A model generated the notes under the pieces. It had not been told where the DNA came from, did no database searches, and saw only the letters and a program-made list of their open reading frames with translations. A DNA stretch of 64,000 bases. Source: Vibrio gangliei (GTDB taxonomy: Bacteria; Pseudomonadota; Gammaproteobacteria; Enterobacterales; Vibrionaceae). The stretch lies in assembly GCF_026001925.1 (NCBI RefSeq), contig NZ_AP021869.1, positions 744,001-808,000 on the forward strand, given 5' to 3'. Positions 1-9,777 of the stretch are shown one piece after another. How positions within the stretch are numbered: the first letter of the stretch is position 1; each line of letters begins with the position of its first letter. Made by a program: the position numbers and the translations under genes.

Positions 1-2
1 TC

Positions 3-581
3 ATTAATGGTGACAAGCTCGACTTGAATCAGTTGCAGCAGCAAGCGGTGCAAACTTATCGTGAGAAAGTCAGCACTTACGTTCCTAAGGCAAAAGATAT
101 TGCCGACCAAGGTGTTCAGCTTGCCAATGATGTAATTGATGATGTCAGTGAGTCATTTCAAGATCCGAATGCCTTCAATAACCTAAAACAAGCCATGAAT
201 GATTTTTACGCCGATATCGAATCGCGTTATTATAATAATGGTGAATGGGTTCTGAAAAAAGATGCGGTTGGTGACGCTATTGCTAATTGGAAAGCGGATT
301 CCGCCGCAGCGATGCAACGATTTAACGGAGAATTTTTCTCCAGTGCGTTTGCTGCTTTGTCAAACCAAATGAAACAAGATGGCAGTGTTAACTTAAGCGA
401 TCTGCAAAATAAGTTGATAGAACTCAAAACTAAAGTCCAAACCAAACTCGAATCGCAATCGGCTGAATTACAACAAGAAGCGACCGATTACTGTACTGAT
501 CTACAAGGTATAGCAAAAGATGAAGAGAAGCTGCGTCAGCAAATTCCTGAGTTGAAGGGCTATGAAGTGTTTGTGATTTAA
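3..581 (+). CDS. hypothetical helical protein, 5' end outside window
   Basis: The reading frame is open from base 3, before the first possible internal start (TTG at 24), so the gene very probably begins upstream of the window. The visible 190 or so residues are hydrophilic and rich in Q, A, K and D, with long predicted helices and a coiled-coil-like C-terminal third. No signal peptide, membrane segment or catalytic motif is visible. I do not recognise the family. A bidirectional terminator follows. Confidence 0.6.
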   Translation: MNGDKLDLNQLQQQAVQTYREKVSTYVPKAKDIADQGVQLANDVIDDVSESFQDPNAFNNLKQAMNDFYADIESRYYNNGEWVLKKDAVGDAIANWKADSAAAMQRFNGEFFSSAFAALSNQMKQDGSVNLSDLQNKLIELKTKVQTKLESQSAELQQEATDYCTDLQGIAKDEEKLRQQIPELKGYEVFVI

Positions 582-614
582 ATGCCGTTCGTCAATATCT
601 AATTATTGACGATA

Positions 615-673
615 GCTTTGAAAGCATTGCTTCGACAATGATTGTTTCGATAATGATAGCTTCAACAATGAAG
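615..673. repeat. tandem 15-bp repeat, about 4 units
   Basis: Three 15-bp units with the pattern GYTTCRAYAATGAWK lie at 629-643, 644-658 and 659-673, preceded by a degenerate 14-bp unit at 615-628. The repeat sits between the stop of the first gene and the terminator. Confidence 0.7.
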
Positions 674-675
674 TG

Positions 676-710
676 AAAGTGCCAGCTAATCATCTAGCTG
701 GCACTTTTGT
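676..710. terminator. bidirectional rho-independent terminator
   Basis: A perfect 13-bp inverted repeat (AAAGTGCCAGCTA at 676-688 and its complement at 695-707) with a 6-nt loop is followed by T-rich sequence. It lies between two convergent genes, so it can serve the first gene on + and the chitinase on -. Confidence 0.85.
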
Positions 711-716
711 TTTGGT

Positions 717-3263
717 TTATTGATCGCTATTCATCTGCGTTAATTTTGCTCCAATGGGGTTGGAGAAATTAAAGCCGTCGTATTCATCCCAATTGATTGA
801 CCACGTCATTACACCGCCAAAATTAGGGTATAGCTTGCTCGGCACAACCGTACCGCAATGGCTACCATAAGTGACACAATCTAAAGCATCGGTGATGTTT
901 TGTGTTGGCGCTTGTCCAGAGTTCGCTGATTGTGGCCCGGAAGGCAGACCAAAGGCCACTTGATCGTCGCGTAATGGTGCAAAGTGAGAACCATCGGCTA
1001 AATCAAATCCTTCTACCAGCATTTTGGCTGAAGCAACCATCATATCGACAGAGCCTTCTGGCGCTGAGCCTGACATATAAGGATTCGGTAGTCCGCCGTT
1101 GTTATACAGTTGAACGTGAAGCAAATCCAAGGTATCACGAACTTGATTGATGATAGGAATATACGCCCCCCAGATCCCTGAGTAAGCCACCATACCGCCT
1201 TGTACATATGGATGCTCTGGCGCCATGGTGAGATACATATCTCCACCAATATTTTGTTCAATTTGCAGTAACGCTCTTCCTAAACGAGCTTGAATTTGCG
1301 AACCATGAACAAGACCTGAGCCGCTTTCTAAATCGACATCAAGCCCATCAAAACCCCACTCTTGAATGATTTCAGTCAAGCTAGAGACAAAATGCTGTTC
1401 ATCGGAATCACTATTGAGCGTAATGGTTCCTTCTGCACCGCCAAGTGAAAGCACAAACACTTTTCCTTTGGCTTGTAGGTCTGCCATATCTTGCTTAAAT
1501 TTCACCGGATCAATGGCTGGGCAATCGCTGCGAATGTCACTTTGGAATAGGTTGAAATGCACCGTACCCGTACTGTTCGGATCGTTATCCGCAAAGGCAA
1601 TGTCGATCACATCCCAATCGTCTGACATTTCAGAGAGAGGAATAGGGCAGCCAGCTGGATTAACAAAGTTGTGCCAATAGCCGATCAGTTTGTGAACTTT
1701 CGATGTTTTTTCAATCACATTCACCGATACAGAATCAGACTTGGCGTTGTTACCTTGATTATCAGTCGCGGAGCTTGAAACGGTGTAAGAGCCGATAGCG
1801 GAAGGTGTCCAATTGACCGCATAAGGTGCGGTGGAATCACTGGCTATCACTGTGCCATTAACAAGGAAATCAACCTTGCTTACACTGCCAGAAAGGCTAG
1901 TCGCATCGGCGGTGATCTGAACGCTTTTTCCTAATCCGACAGTGCTACCTGCCACCGGAGAGGTTAAACGTGTGACAACAGGTTGGTCGCTAACCGTCAC
2001 TTGGCTGATGGATTCAACTTGATTGTTTTCATCGTCGGTTGCGATCGCTTTAATAACATTGGAGCCCACGTTGGTGGCGAGCCATGACACGCTATAAGGC
2101 GCTTCAGTATCTGTCCCTAAACTTGTGTCATTGGCAAAAAATTCAACTTGCGAGATAGTGCCATCAGGATCCGATGCCTCTGCACTGACGTTGATTTCGC
2201 TGCCGGCTAAGACAACGCTGCCATCTAGCGGTGATGTTAACGAGACGCTAGGCGGTGTCGTACAAGCGCCGACCTCAGTCCAAGCCTCTTGCCAATGTGA
2301 TCCTTTTCCTGGCTCATAAGCCCACGCTGAGCTTGAAGAGCACCAACCAGCCACATCACAGCGATATTTTTGATTATTGGATTGCACTAATTGCCCTAAG
2401 GTATAACCCGTTCCTGCTGTATAGGTTGGTAGATCACTGCAACCACCAGAAGTGCTTGGGGAGGTGACGTCAATTTGAACCGTATTACTGAAGGTGCTGG
2501 CACCAAGGTCGTCAATGGCTTTGGCTTTTAAAGCGTGTTCACCTGATGTGGCTATCCAGCTGTGTTCATAAGGCTCGGAAGTATCGGTGGCGACCAATGC
2601 ATTATCGACATAAAACTCGACACTGGCGACATAGCCATCTGTATCGGAAGCATTCGCGGATAAGGTCACTGTGTCATTAGTTTGAATGGTATCTTCCGAG
2701 GCTGGACTTGCAAGGTTTATGCTTGGTGCGACATTCTCGCTACTGCTTTGGACGTTAATCGAAACCGAAGCGGTGCTGGTTTTCCCCTGATCATCCATGG
2801 CGGTCATGGTAATGCTGGTTGTGCCTAACGTGGCTTCCCACTCAAGTTGGTATGGGGCGCTGCTTACTTGGCCAAGTGACGTATTGCCAGCAAAAAACTC
2901 TACATATTGCACTTCGCCATCGGGATCTGAGGCGTCAGCTTTTAAAGTAATGGTCGTATTTGCCGTTACCTGAGCTTGGTCAAGTGGTGAGGTGATTGAT
3001 AAGGAAGGTGCTTGGTTGCCATCTGAGCTTTCACATACTCCTATGTTTTTCCACTCTTGCCAATCACCAGAATGAGCTGCGGGTGAATGACCTTGTGACC
3101 ACCAGTTTGCCTCATAAGCGATATTATCCTGTTGGACTTGTGACCCGCCGGAATAGGCTTGGCTAGAATTCCAAATTGGCAGAGTACTACAATCTTGAGT
3201 ATAGGCTTGCTGAGATAAGAGTAGAGCCGTTGTTATTGCGCCATATAAAATGGTCCGTTTCAT
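717..3263 (-). CDS. secreted multidomain GH18 chitinase
   Basis: Predicted extracellular endochitinase. Residues here count from an upstream ATG at 3275; the better start is the internal ATG at 3263, because GGAGAG lies just before it and inside the longer reading. A signal peptide (to about residue 27) is followed by a chitin-binding module of the CBM5/12 type (28-81), two Ig-like repeats (about 82-278), a second Cys- and Trp-rich chitin-binding module (279-338), two more Ig-like repeats (339-525) and a C-terminal GH18 domain (526-852). The GH18 signature DGLDVDLE is at 643-650, with Glu650 as the expected proton donor, and the SxGG-type motif SLGG is at 610-613. The Ig-like repeats share the pattern SPxxG/A...DPDG..VEFF. 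Likely role: degradation of environmental chitin. The exact paralogue name cannot be fixed. Confidence 0.93.
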   Translation of the reverse strand: MKRTILYGAITTALLLSQQAYTQDCSTLPIWNSSQAYSGGSQVQQDNIAYEANWWSQGHSPAAHSGDWQEWKNIGVCESSDGNQAPSLSITSPLDQAQVTANTTITLKADASDPDGEVQYVEFFAGNTSLGQVSSAPYQLEWEATLGTTSITMTAMDDQGKTSTASVSINVQSSSENVAPSINLASPASEDTIQTNDTVTLSANASDTDGYVASVEFYVDNALVATDTSEPYEHSWIATSGEHALKAKAIDDLGASTFSNTVQIDVTSPSTSGGCSDLPTYTAGTGYTLGQLVQSNNQKYRCDVAGWCSSSSAWAYEPGKGSHWQEAWTEVGACTTPPSVSLTSPLDGSVVLAGSEINVSAEASDPDGTISQVEFFANDTSLGTDTEAPYSVSWLATNVGSNVIKAIATDDENNQVESISQVTVSDQPVVTRLTSPVAGSTVGLGKSVQITADATSLSGSVSKVDFLVNGTVIASDSTAPYAVNWTPSAIGSYTVSSSATDNQGNNAKSDSVSVNVIEKTSKVHKLIGYWHNFVNPAGCPIPLSEMSDDWDVIDIAFADNDPNSTGTVHFNLFQSDIRSDCPAIDPVKFKQDMADLQAKGKVFVLSLGGAEGTITLNSDSDEQHFVSSLTEIIQEWGFDGLDVDLESGSGLVHGSQIQARLGRALLQIEQNIGGDMYLTMAPEHPYVQGGMVAYSGIWGAYIPIINQVRDTLDLLHVQLYNNGGLPNPYMSGSAPEGSVDMMVASAKMLVEGFDLADGSHFAPLRDDQVAFGLPSGPQSANSGQAPTQNITDALDCVTYGSHCGTVVPSKLYPNFGGVMTWSINWDEYDGFNFSNPIGAKLTQMNSDQ

Positions 3264-3309
3264 TTTTCTCTCCATTTATTCTATTTTTGTAGTAGAAAAC
3301 TCATCAGAT

Positions 3310-3384
3310 GCACTATAAATTTGTAACAGCACCATAAATTCGTAACAGCACTATAAATTCGTAACATGCACTATGAATTTATGA
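3310..3384. repeat. four tandem 19-bp repeats upstream of the chitinase
   Basis: Units GCACTATAAATTTGTAACA (3310-3328), GCACCATAAATTCGTAACA (3329-3347) and GCACTATAAATTCGTAACA (3348-3366) are followed by a degenerate unit from 3368. They lie 47-120 bp upstream of the chitinase start, in the 3276-3654 spacer. They could be direct-repeat operators or a slippage product. Apart from AT-rich sequence nothing else is recognisable in this spacer. Confidence 0.75.
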
Positions 3385-3654
3385 ATAATTCCTTATATTA
3401 AGTAGTTGATTTATTTGTATCGTATGTCTGAAAACGGTTTTTAAACGTTAACTTTCGGGTGAGTTCTCATTTCTATTTTGAAAGAACCAATCTCATCATG
3501 TTGATTGCGGACAGGCTCAATATTTTATTTTCGAGCTGTCAGTGAGATTAAAACAATCGATTTATTAACCCCTTCGCCATTCGTAAACTCTCGTACTGGC
3601 TTGGATAAATGAGCAAAAACCAAAAAAAGCGGATATGAACGTCAAGGAGTGGAT

Positions 3655-4689
3655 ATGAAAGTCAGGATGGCTTGTCTTTGCATGATGATGTCGACGGCAT
3701 TTGTCGCTCATGCACAAGAGAATACGCAAGATAACCTGCAGGGAAATGGTCAAACTCAGTCACAACAAGCTGGCAAGTGGGAAGAGGGTTTCTCTGGCTC
3801 TGCGATGTTACTGTTTGGTGTGACACAATCGAACTCGCAAGCCGATTCAGGCGACGATACGATTGGCTCTTTGGATGAAGATGGTGAGAAACAGACTGAA
3901 GGTTTTGTTTTTCCTATTGCCAGTAGCGATCTGAGTTATACCTTTACTGGTGGAAACCATCAGGTGTTTATTGGAACCAGTAACGCTGACATTGCGCTAG
4001 GCCGACCTCATTTACAGGTTGGTTATGGGCAGCATATTGATCAAGTTGGTACGATAAAATTGTCTTATATTCCCGGTTTGATCAGTTCGACAACTTGGCA
4101 AGATCCTTTTCTTGTTGGCAGCAAAAGACACGAAACCGATAGAACCATTAAAGGCGCAAGGCTGCAATTTTCTGAAATTTTAGATACTGGTTTAGGGCTT
4201 GAGTTCGCCGCAGGTAAAAATGAAATTGATGACGAATTAAGTGGTAGTCAGTATTCATCGCAAGTGCAATCACAACTCGATAGGGAAGGCGACTTATATT
4301 ACGGCGAGCTGTATTACGTCACACCGGTGACCGAAACCGCTTTGATAAGAAGTTCATTTTCGTATTTACGTAACCAAGCCAATGGTGATGCAATGGCATC
4401 GAATCAATACACCGGGCAAATCGCTTTATTTCAACGTTATCAGCAATCGACATTAACGTTATCTCTAAAATATCAATACGCGAAATTCGATGAATCACAT
4501 CCTCTGTTTGATAAAGTCCAAGAAAATGACGCCGTTGGTCTATTAGCTACGTACACTTATGATGATATTTTCGGCTGGCAAGGCGTTGGTGTCGGTGTTT
4601 TAGCGGGTTTTACTGAGCATTTATCGAATATTGATTTTTACCAATATGAAAGTTGGATTCTTGGAACCGGAATCCGATATGTATTTTAA
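3655..4689 (+). CDS. DUF2860 family outer-membrane-like protein
   Basis: A 344-residue protein with an N-terminal signal peptide ending near AHAQ. The mature part has alternating-hydrophobic stretches with many Tyr/Phe/Gly (for example YTFTGGNHQVFIG) and a terminal aromatic residue (IRYVF), typical of an outer-membrane beta-barrel. The family (DUF2860) is known mainly from Vibrionaceae and has no established function. The ATG at 3655 is preferred over the GTG at 3649 because AAGGAG at 3644-3649 is correctly spaced for it. Confidence 0.8.
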   Translation: MKVRMACLCMMMSTAFVAHAQENTQDNLQGNGQTQSQQAGKWEEGFSGSAMLLFGVTQSNSQADSGDDTIGSLDEDGEKQTEGFVFPIASSDLSYTFTGGNHQVFIGTSNADIALGRPHLQVGYGQHIDQVGTIKLSYIPGLISSTTWQDPFLVGSKRHETDRTIKGARLQFSEILDTGLGLEFAAGKNEIDDELSGSQYSSQVQSQLDREGDLYYGELYYVTPVTETALIRSSFSYLRNQANGDAMASNQYTGQIALFQRYQQSTLTLSLKYQYAKFDESHPLFDKVQENDAVGLLATYTYDDIFGWQGVGVGVLAGFTEHLSNIDFYQYESWILGTGIRYVF

Positions 4690-4695
4690 TACAAG

Positions 4696-4725
4696 GCCCG
4701 CCAGTGATGACTTCAGGCGGGCGTT
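4696..4725. terminator. hairpin between convergent genes
   Basis: GCCCGCC (4696-4702) and GGCGGGC (4716-4722) form a strong stem flanked by ACAA/TTGT. It lies between the convergent DUF2860 and DUF4250 genes. The T-run is poor, so termination strength is uncertain. Confidence 0.55.
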
Positions 4726-4743
4726 GTAGTTTATAAATGAGCT

Positions 4744-4932
4744 TTAACGAAATTGTTTCGCTTCTGGCAAATAATCAAAACCTGCAGAAGCCAGTTTGGC
4801 GATTAAAGCATCTTTATCAATATCAAACGCTTTGACTAGGTTATCTAAATCACCATATTCATCACGCAATTTCATATTGACGATGCTCATCAGCATCACA
4901 GGATCCATTTTGTCAAAATTGGCTAAATCCAT
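4744..4932 (-). CDS. DUF4250 domain protein
   Basis: A 62-residue cytoplasmic protein whose central segment (LMSIVNMKLRDEYGDLDNL) and final FDYLPEAKQFR match the DUF4250 family of small conserved proteins. Function unknown. It starts 8 bp after the yaeP homologue and probably shares its transcript. Confidence 0.8.
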   Translation of the reverse strand: MDLANFDKMDPVMLMSIVNMKLRDEYGDLDNLVKAFDIDKDALIAKLASAGFDYLPEAKQFR

Positions 4933-4940
4933 ATTTACTC

Positions 4941-5144
4941 CTAATCTTCAAAATCAGAAATTAATAAATTAGCGGCGGCAAATGCGGCTTTTTCACGAGT
5001 TGGCATCGGTAGGTTTTCGTCCGCTGCAATATCATTTAAGGTTTTGACCACACAAGTAATGGCTTGTGGAATGTAACCTTGATCGCCACTGCCAATCAGT
5101 GCGTACAGTTCACGAACTAAATCACAACAATCATAGACTTTCAT
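4941..5144 (-). CDS. yaeP: YaeP family protein (UPF0253)
   Basis: A 67-residue protein closely resembling E. coli YaeP/UPF0253, including the YxLIGSGxxGYIPQAI block and the acidic C-terminus. No function is established for the family. It lies directly downstream of proS, as in E. coli's yaeP/proS neighbourhood. A terminator separates it from proS, so it may rely on read-through or its own promoter. Confidence 0.88.
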   Translation of the reverse strand: MKVYDCCDLVRELYALIGSGDQGYIPQAITCVVKTLNDIAADENLPMPTREKAAFAAANLLISDFED

Positions 5145-5156
5145 ATTTATTACTCT

Positions 5157-5189
5157 TGGAAAAAGAAAGGCGAACCTAAGCTCGCCTTT
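5157..5189 (-). terminator. rho-independent terminator after proS
   Basis: Read on the minus strand, AAAGGCGA (complement of 5182-5189), an 8-nt loop and TCGCCTTT (complement of 5166-5173) are followed by a T-rich tail. It begins 7 bp after the proS stop codon. Confidence 0.8.
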
Positions 5190-5196
5190 GTTGCTA

Positions 5197-6912
5197 TTAC
5201 TTCATTTGAGACTGAATGTGCTCAATGATGTTATCCATTGCCACTGCAACCTTGTTACCGTCACGACGGTGTTTGTATTCAAAGTTGCCTTCATCCATGC
5301 TGCGATCGCCGATCACAACCGTGTGCGGAATACCGATAAGTTCGATGTCTTTAAACATCACACCTGGGCGCTCTTTACGATCATCAAATAGAACTTCGAT
5401 GCCAGCCGCTGTTAGCTCTGCGTACAGTTTTTCTGCCGCTTCTTTTACGCGCTCAGATTTGTGCATGTTCATTGGAACGATCGCCACTTGGAATGGGGCA
5501 ATCGCATCTGGCCAAATGATGCCGTTTTCATCGTGATTTTGTTCAATCGCCGCAGCAACCACACGAGAAACACCGATACCGTAACAACCCATTTCTAGCG
5601 TCACGCTCTTACCATCAGGGCCAAGTACATTACAGTTCATTTTTTCAGAGTAAACCGAACCTAGTTGGAAAATGTGGCCTACTTCGATACCGCGTTTTAG
5701 CATCAGCGTACCTTTACCACATGGGCTTGGATCCCCTTCGACGACATTACGCAGATCTTCTACTTGACCTAATGCTACGTCACGACCCCAGTTAATACCG
5801 AAGTAGTGTTTGCCATCGACATTAGCGCCTGCACCGAAGTCACTCATGACTGCAACAGAGCGGTCGACAATAAACGGTAGCTCTAAACCTACAGGGCCAA
5901 GAGAGCCAGGGCCTGCACCGATTAAACCGCGAATTTCTTCTTCCGTTGCCATTTCTAGTGGAGCTGCGATTTGAGGTAGATTTTCCGCTTTGATTTCGTT
6001 TAACTCGTGATCGCCACGAATGATTAACGCGATGATCGGTGCTTCTACTTCGTCAGAGGCTTTAACAAATAATGTCTTAACGGTTTTCTCAATTGGTAAG
6101 CCGTGTTGTTCCACCAATTCTGCAATAGTTTTGGCGTTTGGTGTATCCACTAGCGTCATTTCTTGAGTTGGGGCATCGGCCGCTTGTTTTAGCTCAATCG
6201 CTTCGGCTTTTTCAATGTTAGCCGCGTAGTCAGACTCGGTAGAGAATACGATTAAGTCTTCACCACTTTCAGCGATTACGTGGAACTCTTGTGAACCGTT
6301 ACCACCAATTGCACCGCTGTCAGCCCATACTGGACGGTAATCTAAGCCCATACGATCAAACGCTTTACAGTAAGCGGTATGCATCGCTTGGTAAGATTTT
6401 TCTAGGCCCGCTTTATCGATATCGAAGCTGTAGGCATCCATCATGCAGAATTCGCGTGCACGCATAACGCCAAAACGTGGACGACGCTCATCGCGGAATT
6501 TGGTTTGAATTTGGTATAAGTTCAGTGGCAATTGTTTGTAAGAGCTCACTTCGTTGCGAACCAGGCTAGTGATCACTTCTTCTGCCGTTGGGCTAAGCAC
6601 GAATGGACGCGCGTGACGGTCTTGAATACGAAGTAATTCAGGGCCCATTTTTTCAGAGCGACCCGTTTCTTCCCACAATTCAAATGGTTGAACTACGGGC
6701 ATTAATGTTTCAACAGCACCTGCGTTGTCGATTTCTTGACGAACGATATTTTCAACTTTACGGAACACACGTAAACCTGTCGGCAACCAAGTGTATAGGC
6801 CAGACGCAAGTTTACGGATCATACCTGCACGTAGCATCAGCTGGTGGCTGATCACTTCGGCATCGTTTGGTGTTTCTTTTAGAGTAGAAACAAGGTAGTT
6901 GCTGGTGCGCAT
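5197..6912 (-). CDS. proS: prolyl-tRNA synthetase, bacterial type
   Basis: Charges tRNA-Pro with proline in the cytoplasm. The 571 residues match the long bacterial class II ProRS: motif 2 region [10 protein letters not shown] at 139-148, the inserted editing (INS) domain in the middle (roughly 220-410), motif 3 ([11 protein letters not shown]) and a C-terminal anticodon-binding domain ending in HIQSQMK. Length equals that of E. coli ProS (572). trmO lies upstream on the same strand, as in E. coli. Confidence 0.98.
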   Translation of the reverse strand: MRTSNYLVSTLKETPNDAEVISHQLMLRAGMIRKLASGLYTWLPTGLRVFRKVENIVRQEIDNAGAVETLMPVVQPFELWEETGRSEKMGPELLRIQDRHARPFVLSPTAEEVITSLVRNEVSSYKQLPLNLYQIQTKFRDERRPRFGVMRAREFCMMDAYSFDIDKAGLEKSYQAMHTAYCKAFDRMGLDYRPVWADSGAIGGNGSQEFHVIAESGEDLIVFSTESDYAANIEKAEAIELKQAADAPTQEMTLVDTPNAKTIAELVEQHGLPIEKTVKTLFVKASDEVEAPIIALIIRGDHELNEIKAENLPQIAAPLEMATEEEIRGLIGAGPGSLGPVGLELPFIVDRSVAVMSDFGAGANVDGKHYFGINWGRDVALGQVEDLRNVVEGDPSPCGKGTLMLKRGIEVGHIFQLGSVYSEKMNCNVLGPDGKSVTLEMGCYGIGVSRVVAAAIEQNHDENGIIWPDAIAPFQVAIVPMNMHKSERVKEAAEKLYAELTAAGIEVLFDDRKERPGVMFKDIELIGIPHTVVIGDRSMDEGNFEYKHRRDGNKVAVAMDNIIEHIQSQMK

Positions 6913-7013
6913 TTTTGTACCCGCTTTTCTGTGTAGTGGTTAATAAATTCTATTGTCACGTAATTTTGTAAAGCGACAATTTAGCCCGTAATAATAGCAG
7001 TACAGGCCGTATC

Positions 7014-7745
7014 TCAAAAGCGTTCTATTGAGGTTACATGGATGAAATTGCGATTAAATTCGTTTATTTGTGGTGAACTATCACTCTCAATGGTGAATTT
7101 GACGTTCAAATCAAATAAATGCACCGCATATTCTTTGCTATCGGGTTTGTTTTTCTTATAAGCAGGACGAGGATCTTGCCCCAAAACCTGTTCAATGACG
7201 GCTTGAATATGATCCGATTGGTGGTTCGATTTGAGTATCAATTGAGCTTGAGTGGAAAATACAACAGGCATGCTTGATGGCGCACTTTCTGCAAATCCCC
7301 CTGTGGCATCGGGAATTGAATCGGAATAGGGGATATAAGGTTTGATGTCGATAACAGGGGTGCCGTGAACTAAATCGACGCTGCCTAATTCCAACCAAGT
7401 TTGACCACCTTGCTGAGTGACGCCTTTTAATTCCACCGCGGACATGCCAATACCATTGGGGCGAAATGTGGCTCGTGAAGCAAACACGCCGATCCTTTCA
7501 TTGCCGCCTAAACGCGGTGGGCGTACTGTTGGTTTCCAGCCAGCCGCTAAGTTTTGATCAAATAAAAACAATAGCCAGATGTGGCTAAATTGTTCAATAC
7601 CCCGCACAGATTCTGGTGAATTAGCCTCGCCTAATAATTCAATACGCGCTGTGGCACTGGGCGCTAATCTAGGTTGCCTTGGGACGGCAAATTTTTCTTT
7701 ATACGGGCTGTGAATTTTACCGATAGGTTCAATAGCAAATGACAT
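7014..7745 (-). CDS. trmO: tRNA (t6A37) N6-methyltransferase TrmO
   Basis: Uses S-adenosylmethionine to methylate threonylcarbamoyl-adenosine at position 37 of tRNA-Thr (established for E. coli TrmO, formerly TsaA/YaeB). The 243 residues show the N-terminal IGKIHSPYKEKFAVPRQ block, the RPNGIGMSAVEL motif and the DLVHGTPVIDIKPYIPYSD signature of the family. It lies 101 bp upstream of proS on the same strand. Confidence 0.95.
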   Translation of the reverse strand: MSFAIEPIGKIHSPYKEKFAVPRQPRLAPSATARIELLGEANSPESVRGIEQFSHIWLLFLFDQNLAAGWKPTVRPPRLGGNERIGVFASRATFRPNGIGMSAVELKGVTQQGGQTWLELGSVDLVHGTPVIDIKPYIPYSDSIPDATGGFAESAPSSMPVVFSTQAQLILKSNHQSDHIQAVIEQVLGQDPRPAYKKNKPDSKEYAVHLFDLNVKFTIESDSSPQINEFNRNFIHVTSIERF

Positions 7746-8098
7746 GGTGATTCAATGATTGATTAATATGGGGACATCATACCTGCATAACCGCAGCCGA
7801 CAAACTCTCAGCCGTATCAAGCTCACTTTTGATAGATTAAAAGTCTACCGATGTGGAATGACAGATCACATTTATGGTTATTTTAACTCAATCATCTTGG
7901 TTGGTGTTATTGGTTGTGAACTTATTTAAAAACAATCGTCTAATTTGCCGTATTGGATTTATTGTGTTTTTTATATCCAGTTTTATTACAATTTTTAACA
8001 TTTTATTCTTTTTAGGTTTCTATTTGTTCACGTAGTCTTGCCGGCCAATTGTTATAGCTGTGTTAATTCACACTGATATCATTGACTAGGAGGGCCAA
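7746..8098. other. 353-bp divergent spacer
   Basis: Holds the divergent promoter regions of trmO (-) and the AbgT-type transporter (+). It is AT-rich in the second half. The only clear signal is a strong ribosome binding site, AGGAGG at 8088-8093. No riboswitch or convincing CRP box was found. Confidence 0.6.
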
Positions 8099-9688
8099 AT
8101 GACAACACAAGGTTCGAGCACGCAGTACAACTCGAAAAAAACACTCTTCACTCGTTTCTTAGATTCGGTTGAATATCTTGGAAACCTATTGCCACATCCC
8201 ATCACTTTATTTGCCATTTTCTGTGTCGCAATTCTGATTTCTTCCGGTATCGCTGGATATTTTGGTGTGTCAGTTGTTGACCCGCGTCCTGAGGGGGCGA
8301 GTGGTCGTTCCGCTGATGGTATTATTCACGTTGTGAGTCTTTTAAATGCCGAAGGTTTACAGCTTATTGTGACTAACCTAGTGAAAAACTTCACAGGGTT
8401 TGCGCCGCTAGGAACGGTATTGGTGGCGATGCTCGGTGTCGCCATTGCTGAGCATTCTGGCTTATTGTCAGCGGCAATGCGTGGCATGGTAATGGGTGCC
8501 TCTAAACGTATGGTCACTTTTACTGTGATTTTCGCCGGTATCATTTCTAACACTGCGTCTGAGCTAGGCTATGTGGTGCTTATTCCTCTTGCCGCGATGC
8601 TATTCCACTCATTAGGACGCCATCCATTAGCTGGCCTTGCTGCGGCTTTTGCTGGTGTGTCGGGTGGTTATTCAGCTAACTTACTTATCGGTACGGTTGA
8701 CCCATTACTGTCGGGCATTACAGAATCGGCTGCCCAAATGATAGATCCCACCTACACCGTAGGGCCTGAAGTTAACTGGTATTTCATGTTTGTTTCTACC
8801 TTCTTTATCGCGATTGTCGGTGCGTTTGTGACTGAAAAAATCGTTGAGCCGAAATTGGGTGAATATCGCATTGAAGAAGCAGCAGAAGATCTGTCGCAAG
8901 ATAAAATGGGCTCATTAACGGCTGAAGAGAAAAAAGGCCTGAAAATGGCGGGCCTAGCGGTTTTGGTTGTTTGTGCGTTATTAGCTTGGACAATCGTGCC
9001 TGAAAATGGCGTGTTGCGTCATCCGGTGACAGGGGAAATTGCGGGTTCGCCATTCTTAAAGAGTATTGTGGCGTTTATTTTTGTGTTCTTTGCTATTCCA
9101 GGTTTTGTCTACGGTAAAGTCACAGGCAGCATGAAAAATGACCGCGATGTGATTAATGCGATGTCGAAATCCATGTCTTCAATGGGCATGTACATTGTGT
9201 TGGTGTTCTTCGCAGCCCAGTTTGTGGCATTTTTCAAATGGACGAACTTTGGTCAAGTGTTTGCCGTAGGCGGTGCGGAATTCCTACAAACCATAGGCTT
9301 AACCGGCCCAGCATTATTCTTTGCCTTCATTGTCATGTGTGGCTTCATTAACCTAATGATAGGTTCGGCTTCTGCGCAATGGGCGGTAACCGCGCCAATC
9401 TTTATTCCAATGTTGATGTTGGTTGGTTATGCACCTGAAACCATTCAAGCGGCTTACCGTATTGGTGACTCAGTAACGAACCTAATCACGCCGATGATGA
9501 GCTACTTTGGCCTGATCTTAGCCGTTGCATCACGCTATGTTAAGAATCTTGGTATTGGCACTTTGATTGCCACCATGCTGCCATATACGCTGTGTTTCTT
9601 AGTGGGATGGAGTATTTTGTTCTACATATGGGTATTTGTTCTCGGTTTCCCTGTTGGCCCTGGAGCGGCAACCTATTACACGCCATAA
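8099..9688 (+). CDS. AbgT family transporter
   Basis: A 529-residue inner-membrane protein with about 11-13 hydrophobic segments. It resembles E. coli AbgT (508 aa), the p-aminobenzoyl-glutamate transporter; some relatives instead export sulfonamides. Supporting stretches are the N-terminal LGNLLPHPITLF, the SGGYSANLLIGTVDPLLSG block and the C-terminal RIGDSVTNLITPMMSYF block. Translation starts at ATG 8099 behind AGGAGG. The gene is monocistronic and its own terminator follows. No abgA/abgB hydrolase genes are adjacent, so the substrate is open. Confidence 0.9.
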   Translation: MTTQGSSTQYNSKKTLFTRFLDSVEYLGNLLPHPITLFAIFCVAILISSGIAGYFGVSVVDPRPEGASGRSADGIIHVVSLLNAEGLQLIVTNLVKNFTGFAPLGTVLVAMLGVAIAEHSGLLSAAMRGMVMGASKRMVTFTVIFAGIISNTASELGYVVLIPLAAMLFHSLGRHPLAGLAAAFAGVSGGYSANLLIGTVDPLLSGITESAAQMIDPTYTVGPEVNWYFMFVSTFFIAIVGAFVTEKIVEPKLGEYRIEEAAEDLSQDKMGSLTAEEKKGLKMAGLAVLVVCALLAWTIVPENGVLRHPVTGEIAGSPFLKSIVAFIFVFFAIPGFVYGKVTGSMKNDRDVINAMSKSMSSMGMYIVLVFFAAQFVAFFKWTNFGQVFAVGGAEFLQTIGLTGPALFFAFIVMCGFINLMIGSASAQWAVTAPIFIPMLMLVGYAPETIQAAYRIGDSVTNLITPMMSYFGLILAVASRYVKNLGIGTLIATMLPYTLCFLVGWSILFYIWVFVLGFPVGPGAATYYTP

Positions 9689-9716
9689 GGCATAATGGTA
9701 AGTTACCCATCAAAGC

Positions 9717-9748
9717 AAACCCTCTAGCGATGAGTTAGAGGGTTTTTT
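9717..9748 (+). terminator. rho-independent terminator
   Basis: AAACCCTCTA, a 9-nt loop and TAGAGGGTTT followed by T residues, 29 bp after the AbgT-family gene. Confidence 0.88.
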
Positions 9749-9777
9749 GTATATTATAATTGATAAGTATTCTCGAT

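Noticed and set aside
2255-2467. Plus-strand ORFs inside the chitinase gene, and similar antisense ORFs elsewhere
   Set aside because: They lack ribosome binding sites and recognisable families, and lie fully inside strong genes.
7861-7885. Possible CRP site upstream of the AbgT-family gene (TGTGG...ATCACA)
   Set aside because: The half-sites are 9 bp apart rather than the required 6, so it does not fit the CRP consensus.
8060-8075. TGTGTTAATTCACA near the AbgT-family gene as a CRP site
   Set aside because: TGTG and CACA are only 6 bp apart instead of 8; it is probably a chance dyad.
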